Of a DNA stretch of 64,000 nt, positions 1-12,018 are shown one piece after another. A program made the position numbers and the translations under genes. The stretch comes from Ustulina deusta (taxonomy: Eukaryota; Ascomycota; Sordariomycetes; Xylariales; Xylariaceae). The DNA lies in contig JAJNNX010000065.1 in the NCBI GenBank assembly GCA_023159155.1, forward strand, positions 124,001 to 188,000. The letters run 5' to 3'. Under the pieces are notes generated by a model. That model did no database searches and had not been told where the DNA came from. It saw only the letters and a program-made list of their open reading frames with translations. The first letter of the stretch is position 1; each line of letters begins with the position of its first letter.

Positions 1-682
1 TATCTTCTTCTCTTAATTTTTAATTTTTATATTTTTCTTGCCCCTTGGTTCTTTCCGTCACTACCATCACCACTCCCAAGTTTTGTTTCGCGCAGCATTA
101 CTTCTGGCGTTATTATCATGTATCTCGATTTGGTATAACGCGTTTCCCGCGTTACATGCACTGTCGCGATACGATGCGCTACGCTATGGGGCCCATGCAC
201 CGCCAACCTTCTCCACTACCCATATCCTCACCTTCGCTCATGTATTGGTCCTTGTATCGAGGTATCCTCTCGCGTCTTCATGCTGCAACTTATACCTCAA
301 TTCCCTTATACACCACATATCCGGCTGTTACTGCGCAGTGTCTTGGCGTTACCAAACCACCTGCCGCATGTCATCTTCATCCCAACCGCTTTTGTTTTCC
401 TTCTCGTTGGCTGTTGTTGACTGGAGAATGAGATCTACCGATTCATGCTACCTGCGATCTATCCTCTCACCCTTATCTCCTCCCTCTCATCTCTAGCTTG
501 TCATACTATATTTATTATATCCGGGACAATCGTTCGGCTCCTAAAGCGTTGTTACCCCTTTTAGCCTTGACAGCAACCCAGTACATGTATCTTGAATTTA
601 CTTACTTGGGCGTTTCACCTGTTAAATTGTATTCGCTGTGTATTCACTAAGACTGTTAGCTGACACTACTTTGCCCCAGATC
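1..682. other. upstream region of the Myb-like gene
   Basis: No gene is supported here. The stretch is rich in C and T tracts, as fungal promoters and 5' leaders often are. The open frames at about 38-496 have no recognisable domain and biased, low-information composition, so I treat them as chance. The window edge may cut through another promoter or leader. Confidence 0.5.
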
Positions 683-2439
683 ATGCAGCAGTGGCAGGTC
701 GGCCCTGTGCCGGAGTACCTTTACGGCTCCACTCAGCATCCAAATGATATGCAGTGAGTACTATGCATTTACTATGCGTTTCTCTGACACCTTGCTCAAC
801 ATCATGCACGACATCTTCCACCGTCAAGTCCCAGATTGAGTGCAACACCTGCTGGTTCCCATTGCTTGCCTCCCCTTTCAGCAACGGTGCTCACTGCCTG
901 GCTACGCTCCCTTGCTTCCCCCAGTACTCCAGTTTAGCTAGTACACGGCCTTGCATGGAGCCCATATGTACCTGATGCCCTGCTAAAATACATCTGCCTC
1001 ATCCCTCATGTATACTCTGCGGGCCTGTACACTTTGAGCCTTGAAGAGCGCGGTGCTTCCCGGTAGTTTAGACCAAGTCTACCCTCTCTTTCACTGCTGG
1101 GTGACTGGAACTGGTGATGGCTTCACTCAATCCTGGGAACATGGTCTTTCCTGCAACTTTCTTTGCATCTACCCGCTCTCTCACATCTCACAGCCTGTGC
1201 ATATGAATCGAATAACGCCCTGCAGCGATGTTGACATGCCATCGCGTCCTCGTTGTCTCATTCGGCATATTGCTGGCCTATGTTGCTAACATTATACTGT
1301 AATATAGCACAACACATCCTTATCAACCTGATATGTCGCGTCGTAATGAATTTACTGGTTATTCCACGCCGGGCCAGAATCCTGCCGCCCAGCAGCATCC
1401 GCAACACGGCCAGCAACATCATCAGCAGCAGCCGCAACATGGACAACATCAAGCACACCAGCCGCATCAAGCTCACCAGTCACACGGGCAGCATGGCCCG
1501 CATGCGCAACACCAGCAACAACAGCACCAACATACACAACATCAGTCACAGCCACAGCATCATCAGCAGCACCATGCAACTCCCGTGCCGCCGCCCATCA
1601 ATCTCTCGGCTCCGGCCGCAGCAGCACCCACCCAACAGCAGTCTACTCCTACACAGACCCCTGCTCAGCCCACTTCCCGCGGCCGTAAAAGACCAGCGCC
1701 TGGACATCAACAAGCTACGCAACAACCCCACCAGTCGGCTCACCCGCAGCCGCACACATCTACCCCCACTCCGGCATCCGCGGCTGCTGTTGCCTCAGCC
1801 ACTACAGCTTCGGCGCCTATGCCCTCTACCCCTGCTGCTGCACCTACACCTGTCCCTGCCCCGTCAGTCACTCAGCAGACTCCGGTTCCTGCGCCGACCC
1901 CGGGATCTGACGGCGCCGATACGCCTTCTCAACCTCCTCCGATCAAGAAGAGCCGCACGAATACCCCGTGGACCCCAGCCGAGGAGCTGAGATTGAAACA
2001 GATGCGAGATTCGGGCAATAGCTGGGCAGAAATTGCTAAGGTTTGTCGTTCCCTAACTTTTTACTGTCAGAGCGAGCTTGTCGACTGACTCGATGTGGCT
2101 AGACTTTTCCAACCCGGACGGAAGGAAGTGTCAAGAAACACTGGTACAAGGTACGATCGAATCGTCCAGCCCCTTGACATCTGGACTTTTTGCTAATGAG
2201 GCCAGGATATGCACTATGCCGAGTTCGCCGAAGACGAGAGTCAGGCTCTGCTCAATGCCATCAAGGACTACGAAAATAACAAATGGAAAACCATTGGGCA
2301 GAAAGTTGGCAAACCTGCAAAGGTCAGTATATTCCAGTCATAGTCCTGCGTTTAGCTAACTTCTATCATATCATAGGCATGTGAGCAGTATGCTAAAGAG
2401 CACTTCCCTGATCTTTTTGCGACTCAAAAAGCGCGTTAG
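683..2439 (+). CDS. His/Gln-rich Myb/SANT-like DNA-binding protein
   Basis: Predicted nuclear DNA-binding protein of 343 aa from five exons: 683-753, 1308-2040, 2103-2150, 2206-2322 and 2377-2439. The first intron (554 bp) has donor GTGAGT and a GCTAAC branch site 17 nt before its acceptor, and it joins in frame to the long second exon. A shorter model could start at the ATG at 1333. Residues about 30-120 are rich in His, Gln and Pro, and 120-240 are Pro/Ala/Thr-rich and probably disordered. The C-terminal 100 residues carry a SANT/Myb-like pattern with spaced tryptophans (PWTPAEE, SWAEIAK, HWYK) and a second helical repeat with NNKWKTIGQKVGKPAK. The exons encoding these motifs are joined by short canonical introns, which supports the model. 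The family is clear; targets are unknown. It could equally be a chromatin-associated SANT protein rather than a sequence-specific regulator. Confidence 0.85.
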
Positions 2440-4020
2440 AGTCAACCTTCGCTTTTGACTCTGGGCAGCATTTAAATGGAACGATACCCCCTCTCGGTTT
2501 GATAACCGGCTGTCAGGCCTGTTACTATAGGAAGCTTAATACATATGACGCACAAATTGTCAATTGAAGGCATCAGGACTAAAGGCGTAACCCCCTAACC
2601 CCGCCTCTATATAATTTATAGAGTGTCCATACGACTTCGTAACCCTATACTATTCAAGCCTTGTCATTTGTACTTGGTGCCCAACCTCAACTATGGCAAG
2701 AACTCGCCAATCTTGGATGAGACTATTGCCTACTTGTACGACTTACACTATCGGCGTGTCACAGCCTCACGCCATTGTACCATCTTTAAGCTGCAGCTTG
2801 TTTGCTATATTCGGCTTTATGATTTTCCGGACATACCACCACCACCCACATAGATGATCCGCAGGAGCCTCATCATCTCAGATTGTCGATACCCTGGCAA
2901 GGAGCAGATCTGATTACCCTTGTCAAGCCTGTGCGAAGTGCAAGCAGCATATCGATTGTTCAGTGCCTTTGGTGGAAAGGTTGTCACCCTTGTCTATCCT
3001 GCGACTCAGAGCAGTCTCCGCATTGCACCCGGTTTTCCTTCCAAAAGTTATTCTTCACAGAGCATCATACCCATCTTGCGTTCATGGCGAAACAAGGCCG
3101 ACTAAAAGAAGAGAATTGTTGTAGAACTGGGCTTCTTCGATTCTTTTCTCAGTTTATGGGACAAATCGTCCTTTTGTTTCACCTTCATTGTTGCGGTGTC
3201 TTCAAGGAGGGGTGGTATCGGGAAGGAGGGAATGAACGCTGGACGGATGGATGGACGGACGAAGGTATTGCAAGGGGATGGATGACCCGGGGCTTTTACT
3301 TTGGTTCCTTATTTGTTTTCTGCAGTGTTCGGCTCTACATAATTCCACGTAGAAGGATTTGTCTCGCGGCAGATTCAACGCAATGATATTTGTTTGATTT
3401 CCAAGACCATATTATATTCCATGTTCTGTGTGTACATACCTGGGGATTTGATTGACGACCTGTATGGTTTTATGCCGTGCGCTCTTGAGTTCCAATCGTT
3501 TTAGGCTTTTCTGGTATACACCTAAGCTAGCGTGACTATCTTGTACGCAAAAGTTTAAGGGTGGAGAGATTTGGTCGTTGATAGAGGCTGCATCTGTTTA
3601 TTTACGGTTTCACGTGTCACCGATGCTGGATAGCTACCAACCTTGTGTTAAAACTCATCACCCAAAATAAGGTGAAAATGGAGCTCCCATATCACATGCG
3701 TACGACCCCGTCCTCGGGGTCTAGTCATAGCAGCCCAGCACGTCGATGTCCAGGTCAGCTCCCTCGCAGCTCAATCTACCTGTTGCCGGGCCAGGTAGCG
3801 TCGAGGAATGGAGCACCTACAAGTTCCCAGGCACTCATCACGAGTGCTTCTGAGGCCTGAACCACATCATCAGAAGACGTACGAGAAAAGACGCAATGGT
3901 CCCGAGCCCGGTTTCTGGCCTGACTTTCGCAACTTCTATCCCTTAGCCAGGAATTGGGGGCATCTTCGACTAAGTACCATAGAATCGTCGCTTCTTCCGT
4001 CTCAGAAAGCCATCCTCGCC
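2440..4020. other. intergenic, no gene seen
   Basis: This holds the 3' flank of the Myb-like gene and the promoter of the Nudix-like gene. A frame at 2883-3386 resembles no family I know and includes a short imperfect GGATGGAC-type repeat at about 3240-3265, so I do not call it. The frame of the next gene stays open upstream to an ATG at 3808. Confidence 0.5.
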
Positions 4021-5466
4021 ATGTCCCGCGCGCAATGTCTCGCATACCTGCGTTCTTCATCCGCAGATGGGGTGCGAGGGACGTCTATCCTAGACAGAAC
4101 CGGGACCAAAGACGGAGACGGGGACGGAACCTGCACTCGCATTGCCAAGGACAATAAAGACCCAGCTGGGAACACAGGCCCCGCAGACAAGCTCTCGGTA
4201 GGCGTGTGCATCTTCCGCCTTGATAAAGAGACGTTACGACCCGCGGCCCTTCTCCTCCGACGCTCTCCGCGGTGGTGGCGTCGGCGTGTCTTCACATCAG
4301 CGGCAGGGAGGCAGGCGGCCGGCGAGTGGGAATTACCCGGCGGAAAAGTCGAGGACGACGACTTCTGCATCTCGGCGGCCATCGAACGGCTCGTGAGGGA
4401 GAAAATCGGGCTGCGGGTTACGAAGATCATGGTCATGCTGTCGGGTATGCGGTGGCGGGCCGAGTTGAAAGTTCTGCTTTGGAAAGAGGATGGGGCAGAT
4501 GCTACTTGCCAAGACAGCACCGAAGAGGATGCGGACGAGGACGACCAGACACGGGTGGAGAGCAGGGGCGACTCGGGCGTCAACATGGACTGGAGGAACA
4601 CATCTATGTCCATGGCTACGTCTACGGCGCCTGCGGGAAAAGGAGCAGCAGGAGAGAGTACCGGCACGGAAGGCGGAAAGCGCAAGAGCGAGGAGCAGGA
4701 CGCACTCGGGTCCTCCGACGCGCGCGAGATAGATATTCGAGGGGACCGCATGCCGTCGAGCTCGTTGTCGTCGTCATCATCGCCCGTTCCACTGACGCCT
4801 GATTCCGCTTCCATCCTGCCGTCCCCACCACCGCCACCGTCACCACCTAAAGATGACGACAACGATGATGATGATGATGATGGTGATGATGAATACAGCA
4901 ACGAAGACGCTTACGAGTACGCATACGCATACGACCACGACCACGACCACGACCCATCGCTAGAGCCAGCGCCGCTCTCACTCCCGCCGCGGACCACGAC
5001 AGCGGCGAGAGGAGAAGGGGAGAAGACGCTCCGTCGACGCAACACGGCGTCCTCGGCGACGCTACCCACGTCTCTTCTCTCGCCGTACGGCGATGCCGGG
5101 TGCGGCGCTAGCGACAGGGGGGAGAAGAGACGGGACGCGCAGGTGATCCCGTACAGGATCGTGTCCAAGGAGTACGCCCAACTCAACTTCGGCGTCGTCG
5201 TGGACGAGGACGGGAGCGGGAACGGGAGTGGATTGCCTGGGTTTCTGGCGGGGGGTTACGGTGGTGGTCGGAAGAAAATGGGAGAAAGGGGAGGAGAAGC
5301 AGAAGAAGGAGAAGAAGGAGGAGAAGGAGAAGAGGTGTACGAGCATGATGGGCTCGAGTGGGCGACTTGTGCGCGGGTCGAGAAACTGCCTATGAGCGAG
5401 GATTTGCGCCAGGTCGTCTTCGAGGGGTTGGCTTGGATGGGGGAGTTGACGGGGCGGTTCTTCTGA
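4021..5466 (+). CDS. Nudix-fold protein with degenerate Nudix box and long acidic insertion
   Basis: Single-exon protein of 481 aa, taking the ATG at 4021 in good context (GCCATG). An in-frame ATG at 3808 would add 71 residues of no visible conservation. The first strands (LSVGVCIFRL, then AALLLRR) and ELPGGKVEDDDFCISAAIE are typical of Nudix hydrolases, which cleave nucleoside diphosphates linked to another moiety. The following helix reads RLVREKIGL where the consensus is REUXEEXGU: the first Glu is Leu and the last Glu is Lys, and the loop before it is one residue longer. Two of the usual metal ligands are therefore missing. About 200 residues of Asp/Glu/Ser/Pro low-complexity sequence (including an Asp-His run near 4935-4955) split the domain before the final strands (KEYAQLNFGVVV, then LEWATCARVEKLP). 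The fold is confident; hydrolase activity is doubtful. Confidence 0.8.
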   Translation: MSRAQCLAYLRSSSADGVRGTSILDRTGTKDGDGDGTCTRIAKDNKDPAGNTGPADKLSVGVCIFRLDKETLRPAALLLRRSPRWWRRRVFTSAAGRQAAGEWELPGGKVEDDDFCISAAIERLVREKIGLRVTKIMVMLSGMRWRAELKVLLWKEDGADATCQDSTEEDADEDDQTRVESRGDSGVNMDWRNTSMSMATSTAPAGKGAAGESTGTEGGKRKSEEQDALGSSDAREIDIRGDRMPSSSLSSSSSPVPLTPDSASILPSPPPPPSPPKDDDNDDDDDDGDDEYSNEDAYEYAYAYDHDHDHDPSLEPAPLSLPPRTTTAARGEGEKTLRRRNTASSATLPTSLLSPYGDAGCGASDRGEKRRDAQVIPYRIVSKEYAQLNFGVVVDEDGSGNGSGLPGFLAGGYGGGRKKMGERGGEAEEGEEGGEGEEVYEHDGLEWATCARVEKLPMSEDLRQVVFEGLAWMGELTGRFF

Positions 5467-5472
5467 TTTGTT

Positions 5473-5502
5473 GGGGGGGGAGGGGGGGGAGGGGGGGGAG
5501 GG
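5473..5502 (+). repeat. G-run array with G-quadruplex potential
   Basis: Three runs of eight G separated by single A, followed by GGG, begin six bases after the stop codon of the Nudix-like gene. The G-rich strand is the sense strand, so the mRNA 3' UTR would carry it. Four G-tracts with one-base loops fit the standard quadruplex pattern. Confidence 0.85.
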
Positions 5503-8017
5503 AAGAAGAAGAATATGTACCTAAGATAACGGAAAGAGTGAAAATAGGTAGGAGATTGGAAAGGAAAGGAAAGGAAAGGAAAGGAAAGGGAAAGGGAAAG
5601 ATTGTCGATATTGGTTGGGTTTGGATAACTTTGGGAAAAAGAAGGTTCTTCTCTAATGTGATATACGTAAGTAAGTAAGTAGGAGAACAGGTGAAAATAT
5701 ATGGCAGATATAGCGTTTAATTTGATCGGGTTATCGATGCGCTGAATCATCTAGTAACCTATACTCTGCCTTCCAAGGTCTACCTATCTATACTGCCGAG
5801 AGACTGGCTGCCTGTGTTCCCTGTACAATGAACAGACTGTCTATATTGTCCCTGACACCTGGTAGACTCGAGTATATCTGTCTGGTCGTAATCGTGCTTT
5901 TCTATGAGAGGTGGAGCATTTGCTTACCAGCGGTTGAAGTTCCTGGTGATAGGATGTAGATGGTTATAACGGACATGGCATTGCTTGTTGTACAGAGAGA
6001 TGCTCAGGAAAAGATTCATCTTCACGTTGTCTATTAGGTAGTATCTCTGTGCTCGGGACTGTCTACAAGAAACCATGATGTGTGAATCACAATGTGTGAA
6101 TGTATCTATCCGTAGCATCTCGTCTTGTATGGTACGTATATACCTATAGAAACAGCATCACGCCACAGGGGGTAGGTAGTGTAAAGACTATAGGTTACCT
6201 TACCTAATGAGGGACCCTTGGGGCCCATTTTTAATGGTTGCAGATGCACAGTGCAGCTGTGAGACGGGAAGTTTAAGCAAAGAGTGCAGGCGTCAACCCG
6301 GTGTCCTGGGAGGTATCTATGTTTAAATCTAGGTCGTTCGAGTGTTTCGAACTGGTATTCGAGATTATAGATGAACTACCGACCTCGGGAGGAACTGGGA
6401 CAGCAGAAGGAGAGGTCCACTTTTCTTCTTTTTCTTCTGTTTTCTATAACTGGACTAATTTAGGTACAATTTAGATTCCATACTAGAGAAACCACAGATA
6501 TAGAACTAAGAGCAGTCTACATACATGTATATATAGGCAAGATAATATATCGAGTATGTAGTATCTATATATTACACATACCTGGGTAGTATGTTCGGCA
6601 CTTAATCACAAGTGTTCTCTACTACCGACATATATGTTGTTGCTGGCACCGGCTGGCTCATTGGAATTCCAGAGAGAGTGGAGAACAGAGAATACGAGGT
6701 TTATTTGATATCGCATGAGCGATCTTAGCCGCTACACCTGAAAGAGAAGTTCAGTCAAATCTGACTTGGATTATCCGATGCTTTTATATGTAGATCGGGG
6801 AGATAGGTACTCCACCTTTGCCTCCACTAAGCTCACACTACGCTACACTAGAAGTACAGTACTAATCTCGCTACATATTGTACACTACATTGTAGACTAC
6901 GCTCCCGTAGGTACCTACAAGTAAGGACCATGGCGGCATGAACACGCGCACTAACAGCACTAACACTATATCTTGCCTACCCACTGGTACCGCCTAAGAT
7001 CTGTACCTGTACTACCCAGGAGGTAGACGACAGGTAGCGGCTCTACTAATGTAGGTCCACCTCCACAAGCAACGGCTGTTAATGGAGCACTCGAAGTAGT
7101 GTAGGTACCAGACTGCTGTCGAAGTAATGGTGGAGACTTGGCTGAAAGCGTTACATCGACTTGTTTGGTGGTGGTATGATACTTGTTTCTGTTGCCAGTT
7201 TGTTTACAGGAATAAGGTACCTAATATCCGCCCGACAGTTCCTTGATACTCTTCCTTGATATGGACCGGACCGTACTCCCCTGTTTTTATTGCCATCGTC
7301 CCTACATGTACAACAGCACACACCTTTCCCCCCTCTCTCTCCTCTCCCTATAATGAAAATCCAACTTGGATCTCTCTCGTTTTCACTGTCCTCTTTCGCG
7401 TCTGGTCTACTCCGGCCGGGTATAATTTGAATAGAACAATCAGGGACAGCGAACGAAACAACAGTTGAGGCTATGATCCATCGCTGGTCATAGGTTTTTT
7501 ATTGTTTATGTCTTTTTGTTCTCCATTCGCTGCCCTATTCTAATTATCACCGCTGCCCATCCAGTGGACCATTTCCAGGCCTTCGTGGTTCTCGTCAATC
7601 GTTTCAACCCAACAGACACGCCAGCCCCCCAAAAGGCGGCGACTCTCGTTGACCAGTGCCTTTCATCGTATCCCGTAGACGATCGATTCATCACCCATTC
7701 GATACCCCCCCTTGATTATCTGTATATAGCGCGTTATACAGCATACGGCGTACGGCATATGACACCTCGAAGCCCGACTGTGCGACTTTGTTGAAACTTC
7801 GCATTTCCAGTACTGAACCGGCCTAGCGCATCTCATCTCGTCTTGGTCCTTGGCCCGTTCGCTCCGTCACTCGCTTGCCTCCCGCCGAGCTGTCGTATAT
7901 ACTACTTCGTCGCTTTGGTGGTGGACTAATCTTTACCCTCCACCATATATTCTCGACTACATCCCCTACCACGTAATTTTATAATATCAACCCCCAACCA
8001 GTCAACTGGCAGCCATC
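5503..8017. other. long intergenic region, no gene seen
   Basis: About 2.5 kb without a convincing reading frame. It contains many copies of the short motif TAGGTA/TACCTA (for example around 6590 and 6910-7110). The last 600 bases become C/T-rich, as expected for the promoter and leader of the UTR2-like gene. Confidence 0.5.
5558..5599 (+). repeat. GGAAA microsatellite
   Basis: A short tandem repeat of GGAAA, drifting to GGGAAA at its end, in the 3' flank of the Nudix-like gene. It is purine-only on the + strand. Confidence 0.85.
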
Positions 8018-9495
8018 ATGGTGCCGTCGGTCACAACCTTGGCCGCGCTGGCCTTCTTCGGCACTTCAGCTGTCGTCGCTCAGAGTACTCCCACTTGTTC
8101 ATTAACACAGAAATGCCCTGAAGAGGCGCCTTGCTGTTCCCGTACGTCCTTTACAACCTCCCCAACTTCCAGCCGTGGATTGTGACTAACACAAACCGTT
8201 CATGCAGAATATGGACAGTGTGGTGTCGGTGCCTACTGTCTCGGCGGCTGCGATCCCCGCATGTCGTTCTCTCTCGATGCTTGCGTACCCGCACCCGTCT
8301 GCGAGGATAGGACAATGCCCATGACAGACACGAGTGGCATAGTCGACGTGAGCAAGTATCTCGGCGATCCCTCCAAGGCCGATTGGGTATCCCAGGGCAT
8401 CCCCCTGACCTACAGCGGCAACGTTATTCTGACCATGCCACCCAACTCGGTCGGAACCGTTCTAGCCTCGACCGTCTATATGTGGTACGGAAACGTCAAG
8501 GCTAGGATGAAGACCTCCAAGGATGCCGGTGTGGTTACCGCCTTCATCCTTCTCAGTGATGTTAAAGACGAGATTGATTACGAATGGGTTGGCACCGAGC
8601 TAGATATTGCCCAGACCAACTTCTACTTCCAAGGCATCCCGAACTGTAAGTGCTGTCCTTATAACTTACTGACGTATGCATTGGATACTAACGGCCGGCA
8701 GACCATAACTCGGGCAACATTACTGGCGTTTCGGATACAAACACCGACTGGCACGAGTACGAGATCAGGTGGACCCCCGACAAGATCGAGTGGTACGTCG
8801 ATGGCGTCCTTGGACGCACGCAGTTGAAGTCGGACACGTGGAACAAGACGGCAAACCAATGGGACTACCCCCAAACCCCGGCTCGTGTCCAGTTGTCCAT
8901 TTGGCCCGGAGGTGCTGCTTCGAACGGCCAGGGAACTATCGACTGGGCAGGTGGTCCTATCGATTGGGATAGCGATGCCATCAAGCAGGAAAAGTACTAC
9001 TACGCTAGCGTAGGCGAAATTACCATGGAGTGCTACAAGACAGGCTCGGCGCCGGGCACGAACTCCGGCAAGAGCTACACTTATGACGATGTGTCAGGTA
9101 CCAACAACACCGTCGTCGACGGCAACAAGAACACTATCCTCAAATCTCTCCTCGGGACTGGCCTGGACATGGAGGCCGACTATCCTAGTTCAAGCGGCAC
9201 TGCTCAAACTTCCAAGGAGGTTGTCCCCGGCTTGAGTGGCGGTGGTCCCGGCACGAATGGTCAGGCAGCCGGTAATGCAAATGGCAATGATGACTCCAGC
9301 GGCAGTGGTAGCAGTAGCGATAGTGGTTCCTCGTCTGACGGAGGTGCTGCCAACTGCAACAGCGGCTTCTCGCAGGACTGCGGTTCCGGTTCCACCAGCA
9401 GCAACCCTAAGAACCAGGGTGCTCGACAGGAACACGTCTTAGGGACCAGTGCTTTCGCTGCTCTCATCGCTGTTGCTGCAATGCTTTGGTTGTAG
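8018..9495 (+). CDS. UTR2: GPI-anchored GH16 chitin-glucan transglycosylase (UTR2/CRH family)
   Basis: Cell-wall enzyme of the CRH family, which links chitin to beta-glucan outside the plasma membrane. 451 aa from exons 8018-8141, 8208-8645 and 8702-9495. The start gives a signal peptide (about residues 1-21, ending AVVAQ). Residues 27-73 are Cys-rich with QKCPEEAPCCSQYGQCG, resembling a CBM18-type chitin-binding module and the UTR2 architecture. The GH16 signature DEIDYE is at residues 162-167, with both catalytic Glu and the intervening Asp intact. A WPGGAASNGQGTIDWAGG segment matches the family's substrate cleft. After the catalytic domain comes a Ser/Gly-rich linker, then a hydrophobic tail (AFAALIAVAAMLWL) typical of GPI attachment. 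Both introns are short with good branch sites. The gene symbol rests on architecture alone; other CRH paralogues are possible. Confidence 0.93.
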
Positions 9496-12018
9496 GGTGT
9501 TGATGTAAACCGGAGCCTAGAATGGGTGAATCGGATACCGAATTAATATATATATTATAACGATTGAGCAAAGCAAAACCTGTCTTTTTTTTTCGTCTTG
9601 ACCAATTCGTGGCATTGGGAACGGCGTATATTGTTGCGGCGTGTGGTACAGAACGCGGTGGTCCTCCAGATCGTCGCTTGGATAGGTCTGAAAATCGGAG
9701 GCTGTTTAACTTGGGTATTTATCTGTTATGGGATTTAATGGCCAATATGCTGTCGGTTCCGTTCAACGAGATGATAATATGACGGGTATAAACTACTGGA
9801 TTAGGTATCTATCTATAATGAGACTGGTTGCGGATGGGCTCTTGTTCTTGTTTTACCTTGCGAGTGAGGCCTTGTAGAAATAAACTGGTATGTGGCTAGC
9901 TATTTGGAACTTGTTTGGTGCCGCGCCTCTACAGGGGGGATTCAGCGCACAGGCGTGCGGAGGATGTTGGATGCTTGATCTAATGGGGTCTTGTCGATCC
10001 CATGCCGAAGGATACAAGAGCAGACCACTCTTCCTCTCCCCTTACACTGTTGTCACCTTCATGGTTTCTTGAGGTATCTATCTACCTATAGGCATAGCCG
10101 ATGAGGTGAGATCGGATTACATGGCCTTCCTGCTCGCTCTCCGCTGTATGCACGATAGTATGAAGGCTAAGAGGGAATGAGGTAGGTAGGTAGGTATGTG
10201 AAACATTCGGCCCCAAGAGCGATGTTGGAAGCTGCCTTTTTCGGGAGGCTTGGGATTCGAGGTTGGCTCGGGCCGACTTTGGTCGATTAATCATCAGCAT
10301 CCTCATCATCATGTGGTCGGCCAAGTGAATAGGTTACGATGTGATGTTCAGTACTACTGTAGGTATGTAGAATAACTAACCGCCATCCGCCCCCGACTTC
10401 CCAAACTCTCGATCTTGGTGTCAGTGTTGTGTGCGTGAATCTCATCCAATAAGACGGGACGAAACGACACATCTCCTGTCAGCTCCGTTGGCGGCGGGGT
10501 GCTTGGGCGAGGCTGACGAGTGCAATGCATGCCTACTGACAGTCGAAAGAAATGTTGGTTTCATGTCTAACAATATCTCAATGCTACTATCCCCAGGCCA
10601 TTTTCGAGCTGGTTCTGGGCTGCGGGAAACTTGTCGCTGTGAGCCTATCAATTCGAAGCCACCGCCACGTCGTGTTGCAGCTCCGGCACAGAAAGGAGAA
10701 CAGGGGTGGCGTTTTTGGGTTCATGTCAAGGCAGAGCCGGGGATTCGCCCGGGGGGCTGGAGGATCTGCGGTGCTATACCTAAGGTAGTGTAACTGGTAT
10801 ATGTAAGTAAGTATAGACCGACTGCCGACAATCCTTGGTAAATGCCAAGAGCAAATGCGCCACGCATTGTACATATGCACTCAGTGTAGTACACTGCAAC
10901 ACCATGCCAGGCAAACAATACCTATGCTATAGGAGAGTTCATAGCGAACGAAAGTATCCAGCGCTGTTGTCCATCGGTTAGGTAACACGAAGGGCTGTCC
11001 GCGGCTAACTTGTCCACTGTACCTACCTACTGCAAGGTCAGCTGAGCTCTTCGCAAGAGGTAGGCATTATTAGTGGAGTGTAGAGGCGGCAATAATACCT
11101 GCCTGTAGGCAGGGAATAGGGCTGTCGCTCCCGTCCCTCCTCGACCCCTGAACAAATGGCGGCTTTAAGTGGCCAGGGGCGGCCGGAATGAATGGACCAT
11201 GATCGGTTCAGAAAGGAAGGTAGATGGAGAAGCAAACTGACAGATCTTCTCTCACAAACTCAAGCGTATAATAAACCTTGGATGAGCTGCGTGAAGGGGT
11301 ACGTACAGCTTACCTTCTTACTACCTATATAACTCCTGGGGGATCCTCATAAGATCGTCATCATCTTCATCTCCCACCCACCTCCATCAGTCTTTACTTT
11401 CCAGTCTATACAATATTGCCACCGTCGCAACTGTTGTTCATTTCTACTTTGAAACCCCTATTTGGTAAGGTGTCACGTTTTCCGAGTCATGGCTCACTCC
11501 GTTGGATACCTCGAGACAGAACTTCAGGACTAATAAGAATAGCAGCCAATCAATTAACACCAAACCTGGTTCATTCTTTGAAGTGCTAGCCACCATCGAA
11601 AGACAACCAATATCACACGCCCTCACACTCATTCAGCAATCTATTGTTTTTGGATTGATTGATTTACTTCTTGTTGATCCAAGAAGAAAGACGGAGACAC
11701 GAGCGGACAAAGCTATTTTTGTTGGACTGTTGTGAGGAGTCTCTTCAGTCCCGCCAAAGAGCCACGATAAGTCATTGTAGCAATACTGTGGATTATCAAA
11801 GACAGTCAACCAGTTGACATTAAACGATTCGCTTGGTGGCTATAAAATAAAAACAATCGCCTGGTATACACCGCTATACCTTGGTTGCTACTTCTAGTAC
11901 TTACCTAACTACCTATAGACATTGATTGTCTTTCTATTCTAAGCAAATACTACCGGCATATTGCATACTCCACTATCCAGCATTTCTGTTATACGAAACA
12001 AACAAACAAGCAAGCAAT
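9496..12018. other. intergenic, no gene seen
   Basis: About 2.5 kb between the wall enzyme and the lactonase. It contains a short AGGT repeat at about 10180-10198 and further scattered TAGGTA/TACCTA motifs. Overlapping frames near 10430-10880 lack domains and look random. Confidence 0.5.
11841..11847 (+). promoter_or_regulatory. TATA-box-like element of the lactonase gene
   Basis: TATAAAA lies 172 bases upstream of the chosen lactonase ATG. A leader of roughly 100-140 nt would fit. No other element is distinct. Confidence 0.45.

Noticed and set aside
38..496. 152-codon and 128-codon overlapping + strand frames
   Set aside because: Two frames open at once, no domain, composition of C/T-rich non-coding DNA.
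2883..3386. 167-codon + strand frame with a Cys-containing middle
   Set aside because: No family resemblance, contains simple-repeat sequence, and lies in the 3' flank of the Myb-like gene.
4002..4901. 299-codon minus-strand frame opposite the Nudix-like gene
   Set aside because: A shadow of the GC-rich, low-complexity coding strand; no domain of its own.
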